Source: Pempheris klunzingeri (Eukaryota; Chordata; Actinopteri; Acropomatiformes; Pempheridae). From it: a DNA stretch of 64,000 nucleotides. A program made the translations under genes and the position numbers. Shown piece by piece: positions 1-16,086 of this stretch (positions are counted from its first letter, which is position 1; the number at the start of each line of letters is the position of its first letter). The notes under the pieces are model-generated. The model saw only the letters and a program-made list of their open reading frames with translations. It did no database searches and was not told the origin of the DNA. The stretch spans positions 10,723,618 to 10,787,617 of the forward strand of contig NC_092013.1 of NCBI RefSeq assembly GCF_042242105.1, given 5' to 3'.

Positions 1-4
1 TCAC

Positions 5-4593
<4,589 letters not shown>

Positions 4594-5389
4594 CCTGGAC
4601 GTGTGATCACCGATGCTGCCCTCCGTGTGAGACACTGAGGCTGCAGCCCCGGCAGTCTGATCCAGCAGGCTGCAGGGGGGTGGTGGATGTCACACATCAG
4701 CTGAGAGACACCAGTTTCTCATTACCGTAACGATCGGAGACCGCGCGCAACACGGAGGAGCAAAACAAGCAGGAGGCTCCAGGATGTGACTTTGCTTAAC
4801 CAGCGTTTTCATCAGAGTTGTTTCACCCAGTATTTGCACTTGTTTACTATGTTCCCAGGTGTTTATCACTTCATTTAACTTATCAGCACACAAATTAACT
4901 TTTTTTATTTAAAAACTGGGAAAGCTCGTTTCAGTAAAGATATTTTACTCAAAGGAATTAATAGAAAACTAATGATTGTTTGCCTAAATAATTCAAACTT
5001 TAGGTCGAATTACTTGACTTGACTTTTCCTGAACTTAATATGAAGATAACTGTAGAGCCAGTCCATAGAAATAAAGGGATCCAAAAGTGAAGCACGAGTG
5101 TCATTAAAACCTCAAATAAAAGATACTTTTCTTCTGTCCTCCACTTTATATATCTATCATTATTCACAGAAAGATACTATGCATGAATGGGAAATTTTAC
5201 ATTTCTTATTTATGAGTCGCACATTTTGTTTTTGTTGAACTATCTGTGGTGTAAATGCAACGAAAGCTCTTTTCCTCAAATGTTTTCATGAAGACCTCCA
5301 GACAAACACACACTCGAAGAAAACATGTTACCGTAATAACGTAGGAAAAGCTGGGGCACGCAGAAATTCAGACGAAAAACAAGCGCTCA

Positions 5390-5560
5390 GCTGTTCACAT
5401 GCAGCACACATGGGCAGTGAGTGCTGCCGAGCGCTCAGCCAATCAGAGCAGAGACCCGCGGCCAAGCAGCCAATAGGAGAGACGGATCGGGGATAAGGAG
5501 GGCGTGCAGACATGGCCCCGATCACACCGTCCTCATGTGGAGGAAGTCTCACACACACCG
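5390..5560 (-). promoter_or_regulatory. Candidate main promoter region of pfkfb4 with two CCAAT boxes
   Basis: A GC-rich stretch 0.8-1.0 kb upstream of the pfkfb4 ATG holds CCAATCAG at 5439-5446 and CCAATAGG at 5470-5477, about 30 bp apart. Closely spaced CCAAT boxes are typical NF-Y promoter architecture. The transcription start itself cannot be seen. Confidence 0.4.
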
Positions 5561-5749
5561 CAGGATGTCCCCTCTGTGACGATGTAAATATTTACATTAT
5601 CAGATGCCATAAACAAGATAGAAATAACCCATAAACTGTGCCAAAAATGTGGTGCCCTTATTACTATTATTGTTGTTGTTGTCTCAGATAAAATTAGCCA
5701 CACAAGAATCTGTTAAAATATTTTGTAAAGTTAAAAAAAGATTCAATTT

Positions 5750-6400
5750 AGGGCTACTTTTTTAAATTAAAATCCTCTTTTATTCTGATAATCGATTCAT
5801 CTGTTACTGTATAAAAGCAATAAAATTCCAACAACTGAAGGGATTAGTGGAAAACTAATAGATGATTAGATGACTTGACTTGACTTTAGATGAGATGACT
5901 TGTTTTAAAGAAAAGGCAAAACAATGGTTTCAGATTCTTAAATGTGCGAACTTGCTGCTTTTCTCGCTTTAATGTGATAGTATGCTGATTATCTTTGGTT
6001 TTGGACTGTTTGTCAGACAAAACAAGCCATTTAAAGAGTGGGCAAACTGAATTTAGCTTTTTTGTGACATTTTCTAGGGGGGATAAAAAAATCAGTCAGT
6101 CAAGAAATAATCATCTGACTAATCCATAATGAAAATCATTGTTAGTTTCCTCCTATAAAAAAATTCCCACAGCCCAAGATGTCGTCTTCAAAATGCTTGT
6201 TTTGTCTGAAAAATGGTCAATAAGATATTCAGTTTTGTAATCAGTTTGTAACCATTAAGACACAGAAAAGCTGCAGGTCATCAAACTGAGAGGTTTAAAT
6301 CAGCAAGTGTTTGGTATTTCTGCTTTGAAAAATTATTCAAAACTGTTGTCAACTAATCAATTTTATGCAGGTCAACTAATTGGTTAGCTGATTTATCTTT
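5750..6400. repeat. Two adjacent copies of an AT-rich interspersed fish repeat
   Basis: The segment from about 5750 to 6165 carries the internal phrases TTGCTGCTTTTCTCGCTTTA and TTTGGTTTTGGACTGTTTGT, and 6160-6400 carries the complementary type with CCCAAGATGTCGTCTTCAAA. Edges are rich in AATCGATT-like and CAACTAAT-like words. I recognise this as a repeat common in percomorph genomes; the boundaries are approximate. Confidence 0.6.
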
Positions 6401-7569
6401 TCAGTACCTATTATTTATCCTCCCGCACAGTTAACTCTTCCATGAGGTTTGGGGTTCAGTTCCAGCGTAAATGCTTTAGTCTGAATTAACTTTTTTTCCT
6501 CTTTACAGCAGTGAAACATTTGTCCACACATAAAAAACACTGAGAAAAGTCCTCACACTTAGGCACAGCAGCCATTTACATACAACCAGCTCAGGTTTCA
6601 CTTTGGAGTCATGACTGGATCAAATTTAAAACATCCTGACTTGTGATGAGACTTAATGCAGCGTCACAGTTTTAACAGCAGGTGGCACCATGAACCCAAC
6701 TTTAAATCACACGAGTCTGAAAATCAGAGAAGAAGATCAGCAGTCCTCCAGCTTCTGTGTCAGCTGTACACTCCATTTACACAAACCCTTCACGGATTTA
6801 TATATTTTCAAATTAGTTGAGCTAAAGTGTATCCACCTCCTCTCTGCAGTACCTCAGGAGGTAAAAGCAGCCCTGGTTTGGATTCACATAAGCAGACAGT
6901 GTAGCTGAGACAAACATAGCAGCTGTGTACAGTAAACAGAAAACACATCCACAGCTCAGAGGACACTAGTCAGCACGTCAGGAGGACTAATCCCACCAGC
7001 AAGACAGCACAGCGTTAAGCTTCTAGCAGTGATCCCAAAAACATGAAAACACATACAGGTTTTCCAAACTTTCAAGATGTACCGAAGCACACTTGAGCGC
7101 AGGGCAGGCGGAGGAGCTTTCCAAAGCTAAAAGTTAATCCTCTGTCGCAAATTAATCAGCTGTTGGCAGACAGCTAAAGCTGGTAAATGTCACTACCAAA
7201 CTGCTGAAGAAGCACATATGAAAGACAAAAATACAAAGGCAATAATAAATATAGACAAAAGTAACCATCAATAACATGTCTGTAAGCTTAACCTGCTTTG
7301 ATACATTATCTAAAATATAAACTAGTCAGATGTGAGTATGAAAATAAAGAGTATGTAAGTGAATAAACTAAAAACTAAATCAAACTCTAGAAAAAAAAAA
7401 CATTTAATGTCTTGGTAGCATTGCAACTTCAGGATTTAGCTACCCTGGTTCCTCTGTTTCTCCAATAGCCCCTGTTAATATATAAAACTCTTTAGTACAT
7501 CAGACAGTTAACTAGCAGAAAGGGACAGAAGTCAGTGTTGCTGCCTGTGTAATTCCCCAAGACTCCTTT

Positions 7570-8255
7570 TCAGTAGGACTGCAACTAATGATCATTTTCA
7601 TGTTCAATCAATAAGTTGATTATTTTCTCGATTAAGCGATTAAGTTGCTTGTGTAGATGGGCCATGATTTTAGAATATTCAAATAGTCGTCAAAGTATAA
7701 AAACAATCATATAGTTAGATAGAACAGCACCATATTGGGTCGGGAGCAGTAGATTGATCCGGGGAGCTCTACAGGTGTCTGTAGATGTCGGCTCAAACAG
7801 TCTCTGATTTTTCGTCCCATTTCTCACAGCTCTTCAAATGTGTAATTCTGCCATAAGTAATGTGTGTTTCAATAACAAAGCCAAAAAAATGGCAGATAAT
7901 GGATATAAATTACAATCACTATTGTTTTTCGAATAATCTTCCAATAGTTCGTAGTGACTATTTATTTTCCTTGAAATGAACATCCCTAGTTAATTGGTCA
8001 ATAAAATGTCAGAAAATGTCGTTCAGTGCTTCCCAAAGCCCAAGATGACGTCCTCAAATGTCTTGTTCTGTCCACACCCTAAAGATTTACTGTCCACACC
8101 AGTTTACTGTCACAGAGGAGTAAAGAAACCAGAAAATATACACATGGGATCAGAGAATTTTGACTTTTTCTCTTAAATAATACTCAAGCCAATTCATTAA
8201 TTAACAAAACAGTTGACAACTAATGAATCAATCAGTTAGCTCTATCATAAATATA
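7570..8255. repeat. Further copies of the same AT-rich repeat
   Basis: CTGCAACTAATGATCATTTT at 7579-7598 resembles one end. The segment 7990-8250 contains AAAATGTCAGAAAATGTCG, CCCAAAGCCCAAGATGACGT and CAGTTTACTGTCACAGAGGA-like phrases, and ends in TTGACAACTAATGAATCAAT. The last is roughly the inverse of the first, as in a short inverted-repeat transposon. Shared wording with 5750-6400 shows both belong to one family. Confidence 0.6.
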
Positions 8256-8883
8256 TTAACCACTTCATAATCCTACTTTTACTCGCCCTCACTCATCTAA
8301 TCCCAGTATTTAACAAGCAGGACATTTTAAAGAATAACAAAAGCTACATAAGACAGATCAGCCACAATTAAAATCATTATTATAACTTTAACCGTCTGCA
8401 GCTAACTGTGGCAACATTATTACACCAACACTTCACAAACAAGGACTTTTTAATTAGCAAAGTAACTCAGACAACTAGTTTGAACACTATAACATAAAGG
8501 TGTGTCATATCAGGCCTCCTGTCACATTAATTTGAGCTATAACACTATATGTTTTCATTATTTTTGAGACCGTATTTCTTCATACAACAGCTGCTGGTAA
8601 CTATTTGCAGTTTGGCCAGTGGCAGCATTTTTAAAAAAATAACATTTCTTATTTAATTCAGGGTTAAAGTCCCTTTTGTATTAAATGTTTCCACCATTTT
8701 GTCTATTAATTACGTTTGCAGTATCATCTGGATTAAAAGCTGCATTGCTGTGGCCCTCCCCATTAGGTTATGTTGAGCATGTAACAGACGAACACAAGAA
8801 AAATGTATAATGTTGACTCTATAATCTAATAGCGATTTCATCTTGAGCTCATCCAGCTCTTTTAGTTTACAGACATCAGGACC

Positions 8884-9114
8884 TCAGTATTTATGTTCCT
8901 GCTGACCCCTCAACACTTCGACGCCTACGTCACACCCATATGTGACGGATTGGCTCTGTTCAGGCCAGTCAGGCTCCTCTGCACCAAACTTAGAAAACCA
9001 CCTCTCTATGGACATACTTCTGTTAGCAGTTTGGGAAAGACCTATCCTTTTTCCAAGATGTACACAAAGATGGAAGCATACTATTGTCCTGAATATTACT
9101 GAATGCCGCACCAT
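8884..9114 (-). pseudogene. Remnant of a Tc1-like transposase C-terminal region
   Basis: On the minus strand the translation contains SIERWFSKFGAEEPDWPEQS. This resembles the WFSQFGVEELDWPAQSPDLNP segment before the last catalytic acid of Tc1/mariner transposases. The expected DLNPIEHLW that should follow is lost, and no terminal repeats were located. It is a decayed fragment with no role for the neighbouring genes. Confidence 0.5.
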
Positions 9115-11721
9115 CAGGGTTAATTAGAACTGAGGGCTCAAGTAGAAGCCATGGAAAAAAACAGGTTAGGAATAAGAATGAATGTTTTGTCCAGTCAACA
9201 GTCTGAAACCAAAAGATAAACTATTTACAACGATACAAGCACTAGAAAATCTGCAAATCCACACATTGGAGAAGCTGCAAACACACGTTTTTAGCATTTT
9301 TTGATCAACAAATGACTTGTATAATTACATTATCAAATATGCTGGGAATAAAATGTATGTCCCTCAGCTATGATTATGAATGGAAAACTCTTTTTGGCAC
9401 TAATTTGTATCCAGAATAGGTTCCTATTAGGTTCCTATTGTGTTACATGCTGGCTGAAGAGGCGGGTTCGCCTGAGCCTGAACAAACAAGATTAATGTCT
9501 CCTCTGTGCAGAAACGTTGCTACATTTGCAAGCATAAACATACAAAAATAACGCTAACAACACTGAACTCAAACGGTCCCAGATGCAGAACATCTGCTAG
9601 ATGAGCGCACTGAGCAGGCGTACAATGACTGCAGAGGCATTTCACACACACACACACGAAGGCTACAGCTATGCCTGAAGCCTATAATGAGATTCTGAGA
9701 GAGCGGGTGAACTTTCCCCCAGATAGAGAGCAGACACAGGGAGGGAGGGAGGGAGGGAGGAGCAGAGAGCGAGGGAACGAGCCCCCCGAACAAGGATGAG
9801 AGGAAGTGATTTATTGTGATGATTCAGAGTAGGGATTTAACGAAGATGTAAACAGAAAAAAATACTGATTACGTATAACAGAAAGATGGAAACAGAGGGT
9901 GAGGGGAGGTGGGTTTACTGTAGCTGGCAGCGTCTGAGGCGACCTCTCAGGCAGGGAGATAAATATCCAGCAGGTTATACAGCCACTGTGGAGCACACGT
10001 AGGGATATAATCTGTGTCGAGTCTGCTGCACCCACTGAAGCATATTTCTCTCCGTCTGCAGTCAGAAACACATGTAGGCTATGAGGGCACTCTTGAGACA
10101 AAGATAGCTTGATGCTTTCCCACCCATTGTCTTCTAAACATCATATCTATATCGTTGTAAACAGCAGGGACGGCCTCATATGCATGTCAACTCTCTTATC
10201 TAAAGTAGCTTTCATTGTTCTTGAATTAAAACAGACCAACAGGCAAGTATGTCACTTTCTAGCATGTTTGTCCTGTTTTTCTACTTAGCCCCACCTCCCT
10301 GTGTGTTGGCAGACAGACAACCAGCAGAGCACATCTCCTGCTCACCAACACAGCCTGAGCTCTGTTCATCCCTCGTGCGTCTGCCACAACAGCTCGGGCC
10401 ACAGACATTTAAACCACTGTGACCATATTCGTACAAGGGAACAGCAGTAAATCCCTCCCCTAAGATGCAACATCTATCAGAGACTTGCTAGAATTTGTCC
10501 TCTCAGCATGGCATTCATCAACAGGACGGCACAGTAACATGTTAAACAGGCCCTCAAGGCTTCATGCTCACTAGAATTATGTAACAGCCTATTCTTATAA
10601 TAACTGACTCACTGGATTATATAGGCCATAGTATTAGCATTGGTTTAGATATCGTTCATACGCACATAATTCTTTGTAGTATGTGAAGTATTTGCCAAGA
10701 AACACCTACGGTGGGGTTGACAGCAGCTCAGACTGAAATATTTAGAGCAACATTCAGGTACATTTGACGTAAGGTGGCACCTGTTAGACCAGGATTTTGG
10801 GCCCAAATTAACACTGAAATCTCTTCTCCATCTGTCCCGTCCGCTGCTGCACACGTTCACGGCAGGCGTTGCTTACAATTGATTAAAATGAGCGTTATAC
10901 AGATTGTGTGGCTACAAGAATATACACAATAACAAGGCAAAAGCAAGTGTACCATTTCCTCTGGAAACAAACTACATGTGTGAGCCATGTGGGGAGCTCC
11001 TGAATTTGCGATGCATGAGGATGATGTTAGAAGACTTACAGGGAGACTCAGGTGTTCCCTAAACAAAAGTCAAATTAGTTCAATTGAGTGGACGTAACAT
11101 GAGCCTGAGGGTCAGGGTGTGCAAAGATGACCATCTGATCCTAAGTTTTACTCTCTTTCTGCCACACAGTAGGTTCACACAGTATTTTCCCACATCAATA
11201 ACTAACTCTAGAAACAATCTTGGGCCTCAGCTTAACCAAATAGGATCTAAAACCCAATAGAGATCTGTTTGGGGGTCTTTCACACCACATCATGAGGTTA
11301 GGCTTATAATCAATTGGTGACATAATGTTTGCAAACCTTTCTGTGTTTACATGCCCTCTGGGTGTCACTCTCCAGCTAGCTTCCCTGCTAGCTAACCAGC
11401 AGCTGCAGCCAGGCTGAGGCTTAGCAGCTCACAGGGAGGACACGAAAAGCATCCTCGGCGTGGGGAAAAGTAACAAACTACGTCTCTGCTTCATGAAACC
11501 AGAAATTTCCAGTCTCTCCCACGTTTCACGGCGTGGCGTCGCAGCCTGTCTTAGCTGTACAGACCCCTGTCAGCTCTGAAGCATGCCTACGTGACACAGA
11601 CTTGTTTACTTCATCCGCTCGCTAGCCCAGCTGCTCCGTAGCGCAACGTCGCCTGACAAACAGTATCAGAAAATAGAAAAGAAAAGCCAAAGTGAGAACT
11701 CTGCTGCAGTTTGCGCCCTAC

Positions 11722-11764
11722 CTGCTCCGTCCCGCGTGTTTCTGGAGCGGCAGGAGCCCCTCAT
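11722..11764 (-). CDS. pfkfb4: Probable alternative first coding exon of pfkfb4 (14 codons plus one base)
   Basis: On the minus strand a good-context ATG (GGGACCATGA) opens MRGSCRSRNTRDGA and the frame runs to a GCAG|GTAGGG donor. It ends one base into a codon, exactly like the standard first exon ending at 4482, so splicing to the acceptor at 2986 would join [12 protein letters not shown] in frame. The exon lies about 7 kb upstream of the standard one in GC-rich sequence. PFKFB1 and PFKFB3 are known to use alternative first exons that change the N-terminal regulatory segment. No other minus-strand gene lies between this exon and pfkfb4, but its use is inferred, not shown. Confidence 0.55.
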
Positions 11765-11858
11765 GGTCCCGGTTTACAGCCTCTTCTGCCCGGCGTGGAG
11801 GGGAGAGTGAGTCCCTGCAGCGGCTCAGGCAGGAATGAATGAAGCTAAGAGAGCTGAC

Positions 11859-11885
11859 GGGGGGGGGGGGGGGGGGGGGGGGGGG
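11859..11885 (+). repeat. Run of 27 consecutive G
   Basis: An uninterrupted G homopolymer (C on the minus strand) lies about 95 bp upstream of the alternative pfkfb4 ATG at 11764, in GC-rich sequence. It could fold as a G-quadruplex. Its length may be affected by sequencing or assembly. Confidence 0.9.
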
Positions 11886-12302
11886 AGTGAGCGCATGATC
11901 GCGCTCACTCGCACGCGCGCACCCACTTGTTATCGTTCAGCTGCACGCGTACACCTCCATTTTCACCCCCAACCGCTTCTAGAGATGTTTGTTGCCTTTT
12001 TTCTCCATCAGTCACACCAGGCAGTGCATGCAAACAAACCTGGACTCCAGACCCCTAAGTGGCTCCAAATGCATTATTTCCATTTGGTAATTTCATAGAA
12101 TTTGCGAGGGAATTTGCAACTGAGGTGAATAGTAATAATGTGTCAAAATGCAGTTATGATGCACTGAGATGTGGGGCATTAACTTTTGCTCTCATAACAG
12201 GATAATCTGGCCTTACGTAAGAATCAGGGACAAAAAGCAGCATTTCAGTTTTTTTTAATCAGTGTATCATGCACAGGAAAGATAAAAAGTTTTATATATT
12301 TT

Positions 12303-12308
12303 TTTATT
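12303..12308 (-). promoter_or_regulatory. AATAAA overlapping the stop codon of the WASP-family gene
   Basis: The minus-strand sequence reads CTTTAAATAAA, so the polyadenylation hexamer begins at the last base of the TAA stop. A weaker ATTAAA lies at 12259-12254 and is the more ordinary candidate. If the first is used the 3' UTR would be only tens of bases long. Confidence 0.4.
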
Positions 12309-15300
12309 TAAAGATGCATGTCACTTGTGCCTGGCTGGAGCAGTTGCTTTTGTATTTCTCTCATTGCAGTCAGGATGTGGTCACCATTTTCTCCAACTTT
12401 TGAGGAGCCCACCTAAAAAAGAGAAGTTACCATCATTCAGTCCAAACATTTTACATAATTAACAGAAATGTAATAGCTTGCGTTCAAGTCATCTTACGTG
12501 TTTGAAACTTGCACTCTTTCTCATCCTCTCCGGGATAGCTGGAGCAGGAGGAGCAGGAGGAGGAGGAGGAGGACACAAAGGGTGAATCAGACTCTGGTCT
12601 AGCATGTCTGTGCCCTGCAATGTCTGCTGGGAGGTGATGCTGCCTTTGATTGAGGGAACCGGCGGCAAAGGTCCTTTCTTCAGAGCGAGGGAGATGGACG
12701 CCGCAGCAGCTCTCGGCAACGTCTGAGACACTGGGCCTGCCGAATTTCCAGAGCACTGTATTACTCTTAAATGTTTGCTTTTGAAGCATAGAATAAACTT
12801 AAAGGGAGCATACAAAGTACCTCTGTTCCTCAGCTCTCTCTGCACAGCCTGCAGTCCTCCGAATTGGTTAATGATGCAGTCGACAGCTTCAGCAATGTCT
12901 TTGTCTTTAAGGTCTTTCTCACTGAATTTTGCCTGCATCAACAGCTTCCTCATATGGGGGTCCAGATACTTTGCCAAGCAGATACAGCAGGGAAAGGACT
13001 TTTAGCGAGTTATTCCCACACGGGTGCATTAAAATGTGACAGTTTCATGATGTGAATTTCTGTCTGTCTGACTGTCTACGTAGGCTCATGTATAATGTGA
13101 CTTACCGAACTGGTGACTGGTGTACTGTTAGTGGCTGGTCCGTCCAGGGGGAACTGTTGCTCCCCATGCAAATGGTCCAATGGTTTAATTCTACAAAGAA
13201 CAGAAACAAAGAGTAAACCCTCAATTTCATCCTCTGCCCTCTTATCTTCTTTGCGTCTATGAAGTTGTAGCGTTTTTGTCACCCTGAATCAGGTGGGTCA
13301 CTAGTTGAGCTGTCCTCTTTTTGAGTGTTTGCTAATTCAGTCATCGTGGTCATCTTTTCTGAAAAACAGCAAATGTACATGTGAATTGCCGGAGGTGCTC
13401 TGATGTGCAGAGATCAAACATATCTTTGTCATTTTAACCTTGGTTTCTTTGGACAGCCTCCACAGCCAGATGAAATTCCTCTGCCTCGGTCTCATTTGCA
13501 AAGTTGAGGCCTACCTGGTGGCCCTGTGCAAACACACATAATCCACCTTAAACACACTCGAAACTAATACTCTGATGAGCATGTTGCAACCACTGATACT
13601 TTACAACAGGGTCACTTACATCTGCAGGGAAAGTGTGGAAGAACGTGCGAGTTGCAGTGTACTTGAATGGGATGTACAGCTCCTGCTCCCACAGTAACTT
13701 AGCACGCTGTGTTTAAGGATATATAAGGGAAGGATAAAAGAAAAGAGGGTATGAGAAACGATAGCAGAAGTTATGTGAAGAAAAGTAAAGGCACACCCAT
13801 AAGTCTCCCTATTGTTACAAAAGGGAAATAGCTAATTAAAGGAAACACTCCAAACTGTCCCACGTGAGCAACTTCACCCAAACACACAAAATGGAGCTAC
13901 AATGTCAAGTTAAGGGAAGAGGTGTGTTTGTTGTATCTGTAATCAGTTCAGCAGTTCCTCCTACCTTGACGCAGTAGAGACGGAGGAAGTAGGAGCAAAT
14001 GGACTCATCCTCAATGAGACACATCGTGCCACAACCGAAACAGCTCCAGCCTGGACTCTCCCCACGGGTGTCCTTGGCCTCTAATACCTGTGCTACTGTA
14101 GTTTTGATCAGCTGAAACACACAAGTAGTCATACAAATCACAACAATGGAATACACATATTAAAACTTGTGTATTTATATAAATATGACCATACCAGCGC
14201 CTGTAATTAACAAATAAATAAATAAACACAGCACAAAAATGTAGAGGAAATGGACTCCCTGACACTATTTAAATTATAAGACTGAATCTTGAAGAAAATA
14301 CTGAATGATCTATACTGTGGCTGAAAAAAACATTTAATTTTACATGATATTCTAGCAGACTAAATGCATTCTATTGTATTGAGCTGTTTTAAAGCCTTTT
14401 CTCTGCTGGTGCAGGAAGGGATTACTTTCAAGTTCCAAAAAACTGTTTTGATTTGCTTGTGTAGGTCAGTCAGTGTTTGTGCATTTTTCCTTTTCTTTTT
14501 CTTTTCTTTTTTTAAACCAACTCATATCTTTTGTGACTGAAGAGCCAGATATCTTTGTGGGTAACCTTTGAGACATTCTGATTTAGTTTCACAGCTGTAC
14601 ATAGCAGAAGGTTTGCTCCTCAGAGAGACTGTGACCTCTTTTTAGAGGCTGATGATGCTGGGAAATGAACTATTTAACTTCTGCAATATTCTGTGTGAGC
14701 TTCAGGAGGTCAAACCACTTTATTACACCCTCATTTAGTTCCTATATCTCTTCTTAGTAAACACCAGCAAATCATTATCATAGTTCATAGTAGAATAAAC
14801 ATGTGGGGTCCCAAGATTAAGGTCTCATGTTTTCCTAATTAATGATTCATTTTGATATTGAATGTTTGCCGTTATGTTGATGACACGATGTTATAACTCT
14901 CTATGAAACCAGCTGCTATCTCTCATTTAAGAATATTTTCAAGTAGTAGTAGTAGTAAACACTTTTTTCAAAAATTAGTGCAACTCTCTGTAGTCCATAA
15001 GAGACCTGTCTGTGTCATCTCCAACCTTTTTGATAAAGCAGCTACCAGAGTTTCTTAGCAAAACAAAAGGCTTTTTTGATCACTTAGGGAATGATACACC
15101 ACAAGTTGTAAATCTAATTAAATCATGGTTTGAAATCCTAAAGCTGGCTCAATATACACCACTTTTTACATAACAAAATGTTCAACTCACTGTTAGTTTC
15201 CATGTGTTTGACATCTCTTCTACATTTCTCCCTTCATTTTGTTCTGTTTGTGCTTCAAAAAGTGTCACATGGAAAAAGATAAATATTATAATTTTTACAT

Positions 15301-16086
15301 CTTGCAGCACCTGCTCTGGTAACATGGTGTGGTAGTGCCTGGCAACCCAAACAGCAGATAACTAACAGTAAACAAAACAGCCCTCACAGAGAGCCCATTC
15401 ATCCACCAGGCCACCTCTGATAGATGCTACTGATAACATGAAAGCAACCCCAGGAAATGAAAGAATTCAAGTTACTGAGTGGAGTGAATTATGATTCAGA
15501 GAGACAGGCAGGGAAACCTAAAATAAAACTAATTTAGTGTCATTCACATGTTCAACTCTACAGATGAAAGTATTACTTTTCAATTATTTTACTTTTATAA
15601 CACACATTCATGTTTTGTTAGCAGTGTTATATATTCATGTTCTAAAATTTAATTCCTCCATTTCACATGTTTATACACTGTTGTCCGTAAAGTTGGAATA
15701 AAATGTTTTTTACCTCTTCTCATGAAATGATTGTGACAATGTGATTTATTCTTGATAAATAAAGTGTATATCTTCTCAACTTTATTGATCAAACTCTTCC
15801 AAACATATCACAGTGAAACTTAAACCACAATTAACCTTTGCAAACTGTGTATTCAGGCTTTAACAAAATTGGGGGTATTGAACAATTATTCCAACTTTAT
15901 GGGCAACAGTGTACATACACCAAAACCTGGAGGTACATTGTTAAGTATGGATATAAATCTGAAGTGACAGTAATGAACTTAACTGACCTTACAATGAGGT
16001 TCGAGCAGAGTTAACAGGACACCTTTCTCACGGATAGTCAGGAGATCACTCATTACATGACATCCAGGAGTCAGACTTGACGCCAT
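12308..16086 (-). CDS. Divergent WASP-family protein with WH1 domain but no CRIB core or acidic tail
   Basis: Nine exons join in phase: 16086-15988, 14111-13965, 13706-13620, 13523-13439, 13358-13283, 13190-13106, 12968-12821, 12736-12498, 12412-12308, giving 356 residues. Residues 1-139 match a WH1/EVH1 domain (KLLWEQELYIPFKYT, RTFFHTFPAD, VGLNFANETEAEEF), the part of WASP that binds WIP. Residues 194-243 match the autoinhibitory GBD helix region (AVDCIINQFGGLQAVQREL). A short proline-rich stretch follows (GPLPPVP and two poly-Pro runs). Near 313-323 MRKSASFKHV could be a weak WH2, and residues 332-344 resemble the WASP central helix. The basic region and CRIB core expected before the GBD are absent, and so is the acidic end that binds Arp2/3. 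WASP is usually about 500 residues. Membership of the family is clear; Arp2/3 activation is doubtful. Confidence 0.85.
15676..15911. mobile_element. 236-bp MITE with 28-bp terminal inverted repeats and TA duplication
   Basis: Left end CACTGTTGTCCGTAAAGTTG and right end CAACTTTATGGGCAACAGTG are near-perfect inverted repeats, continuing with GAATAA/TTATTC inside. TA dinucleotides flank both ends (15674-15675 and 15912-15913), the Tc1/mariner target duplication. No coding capacity is seen. It lies in intron 1 of the WASP-family gene. Confidence 0.8.

Larger units (their letters stand above)
4594..11721. other. Gene-poor 7 kb between the two pfkfb4 first exons
   Basis: No convincing coding exon was found. 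The stretch contains the candidate pfkfb4 promoter near 5.4-5.6 kb, copies of an AT-rich teleost repeat family (5750-6165, 6160-6400, 7990-8250), and a dead Tc1-type transposase fragment near 8.9-9.1 kb. The rest, including 9.2-11.3 kb, shows nothing I can name. If the exon at 11722-11764 is used, this is intronic. Confidence 0.6.

Noticed and set aside
4594-4635. Upstream N-terminal extension of pfkfb4 beginning SHTEGSIGDHTSR
   Set aside because: It would need a GTG start; the ATG at 4593 is the first in-frame ATG near the conserved LTQNPL segment.
11589-11596. ACGTG hypoxia-type core near the alternative pfkfb4 exon
   Set aside because: PFKFB4 is a known HIF target, but a five-base core is expected by chance in GC-rich sequence; no paired site was seen.
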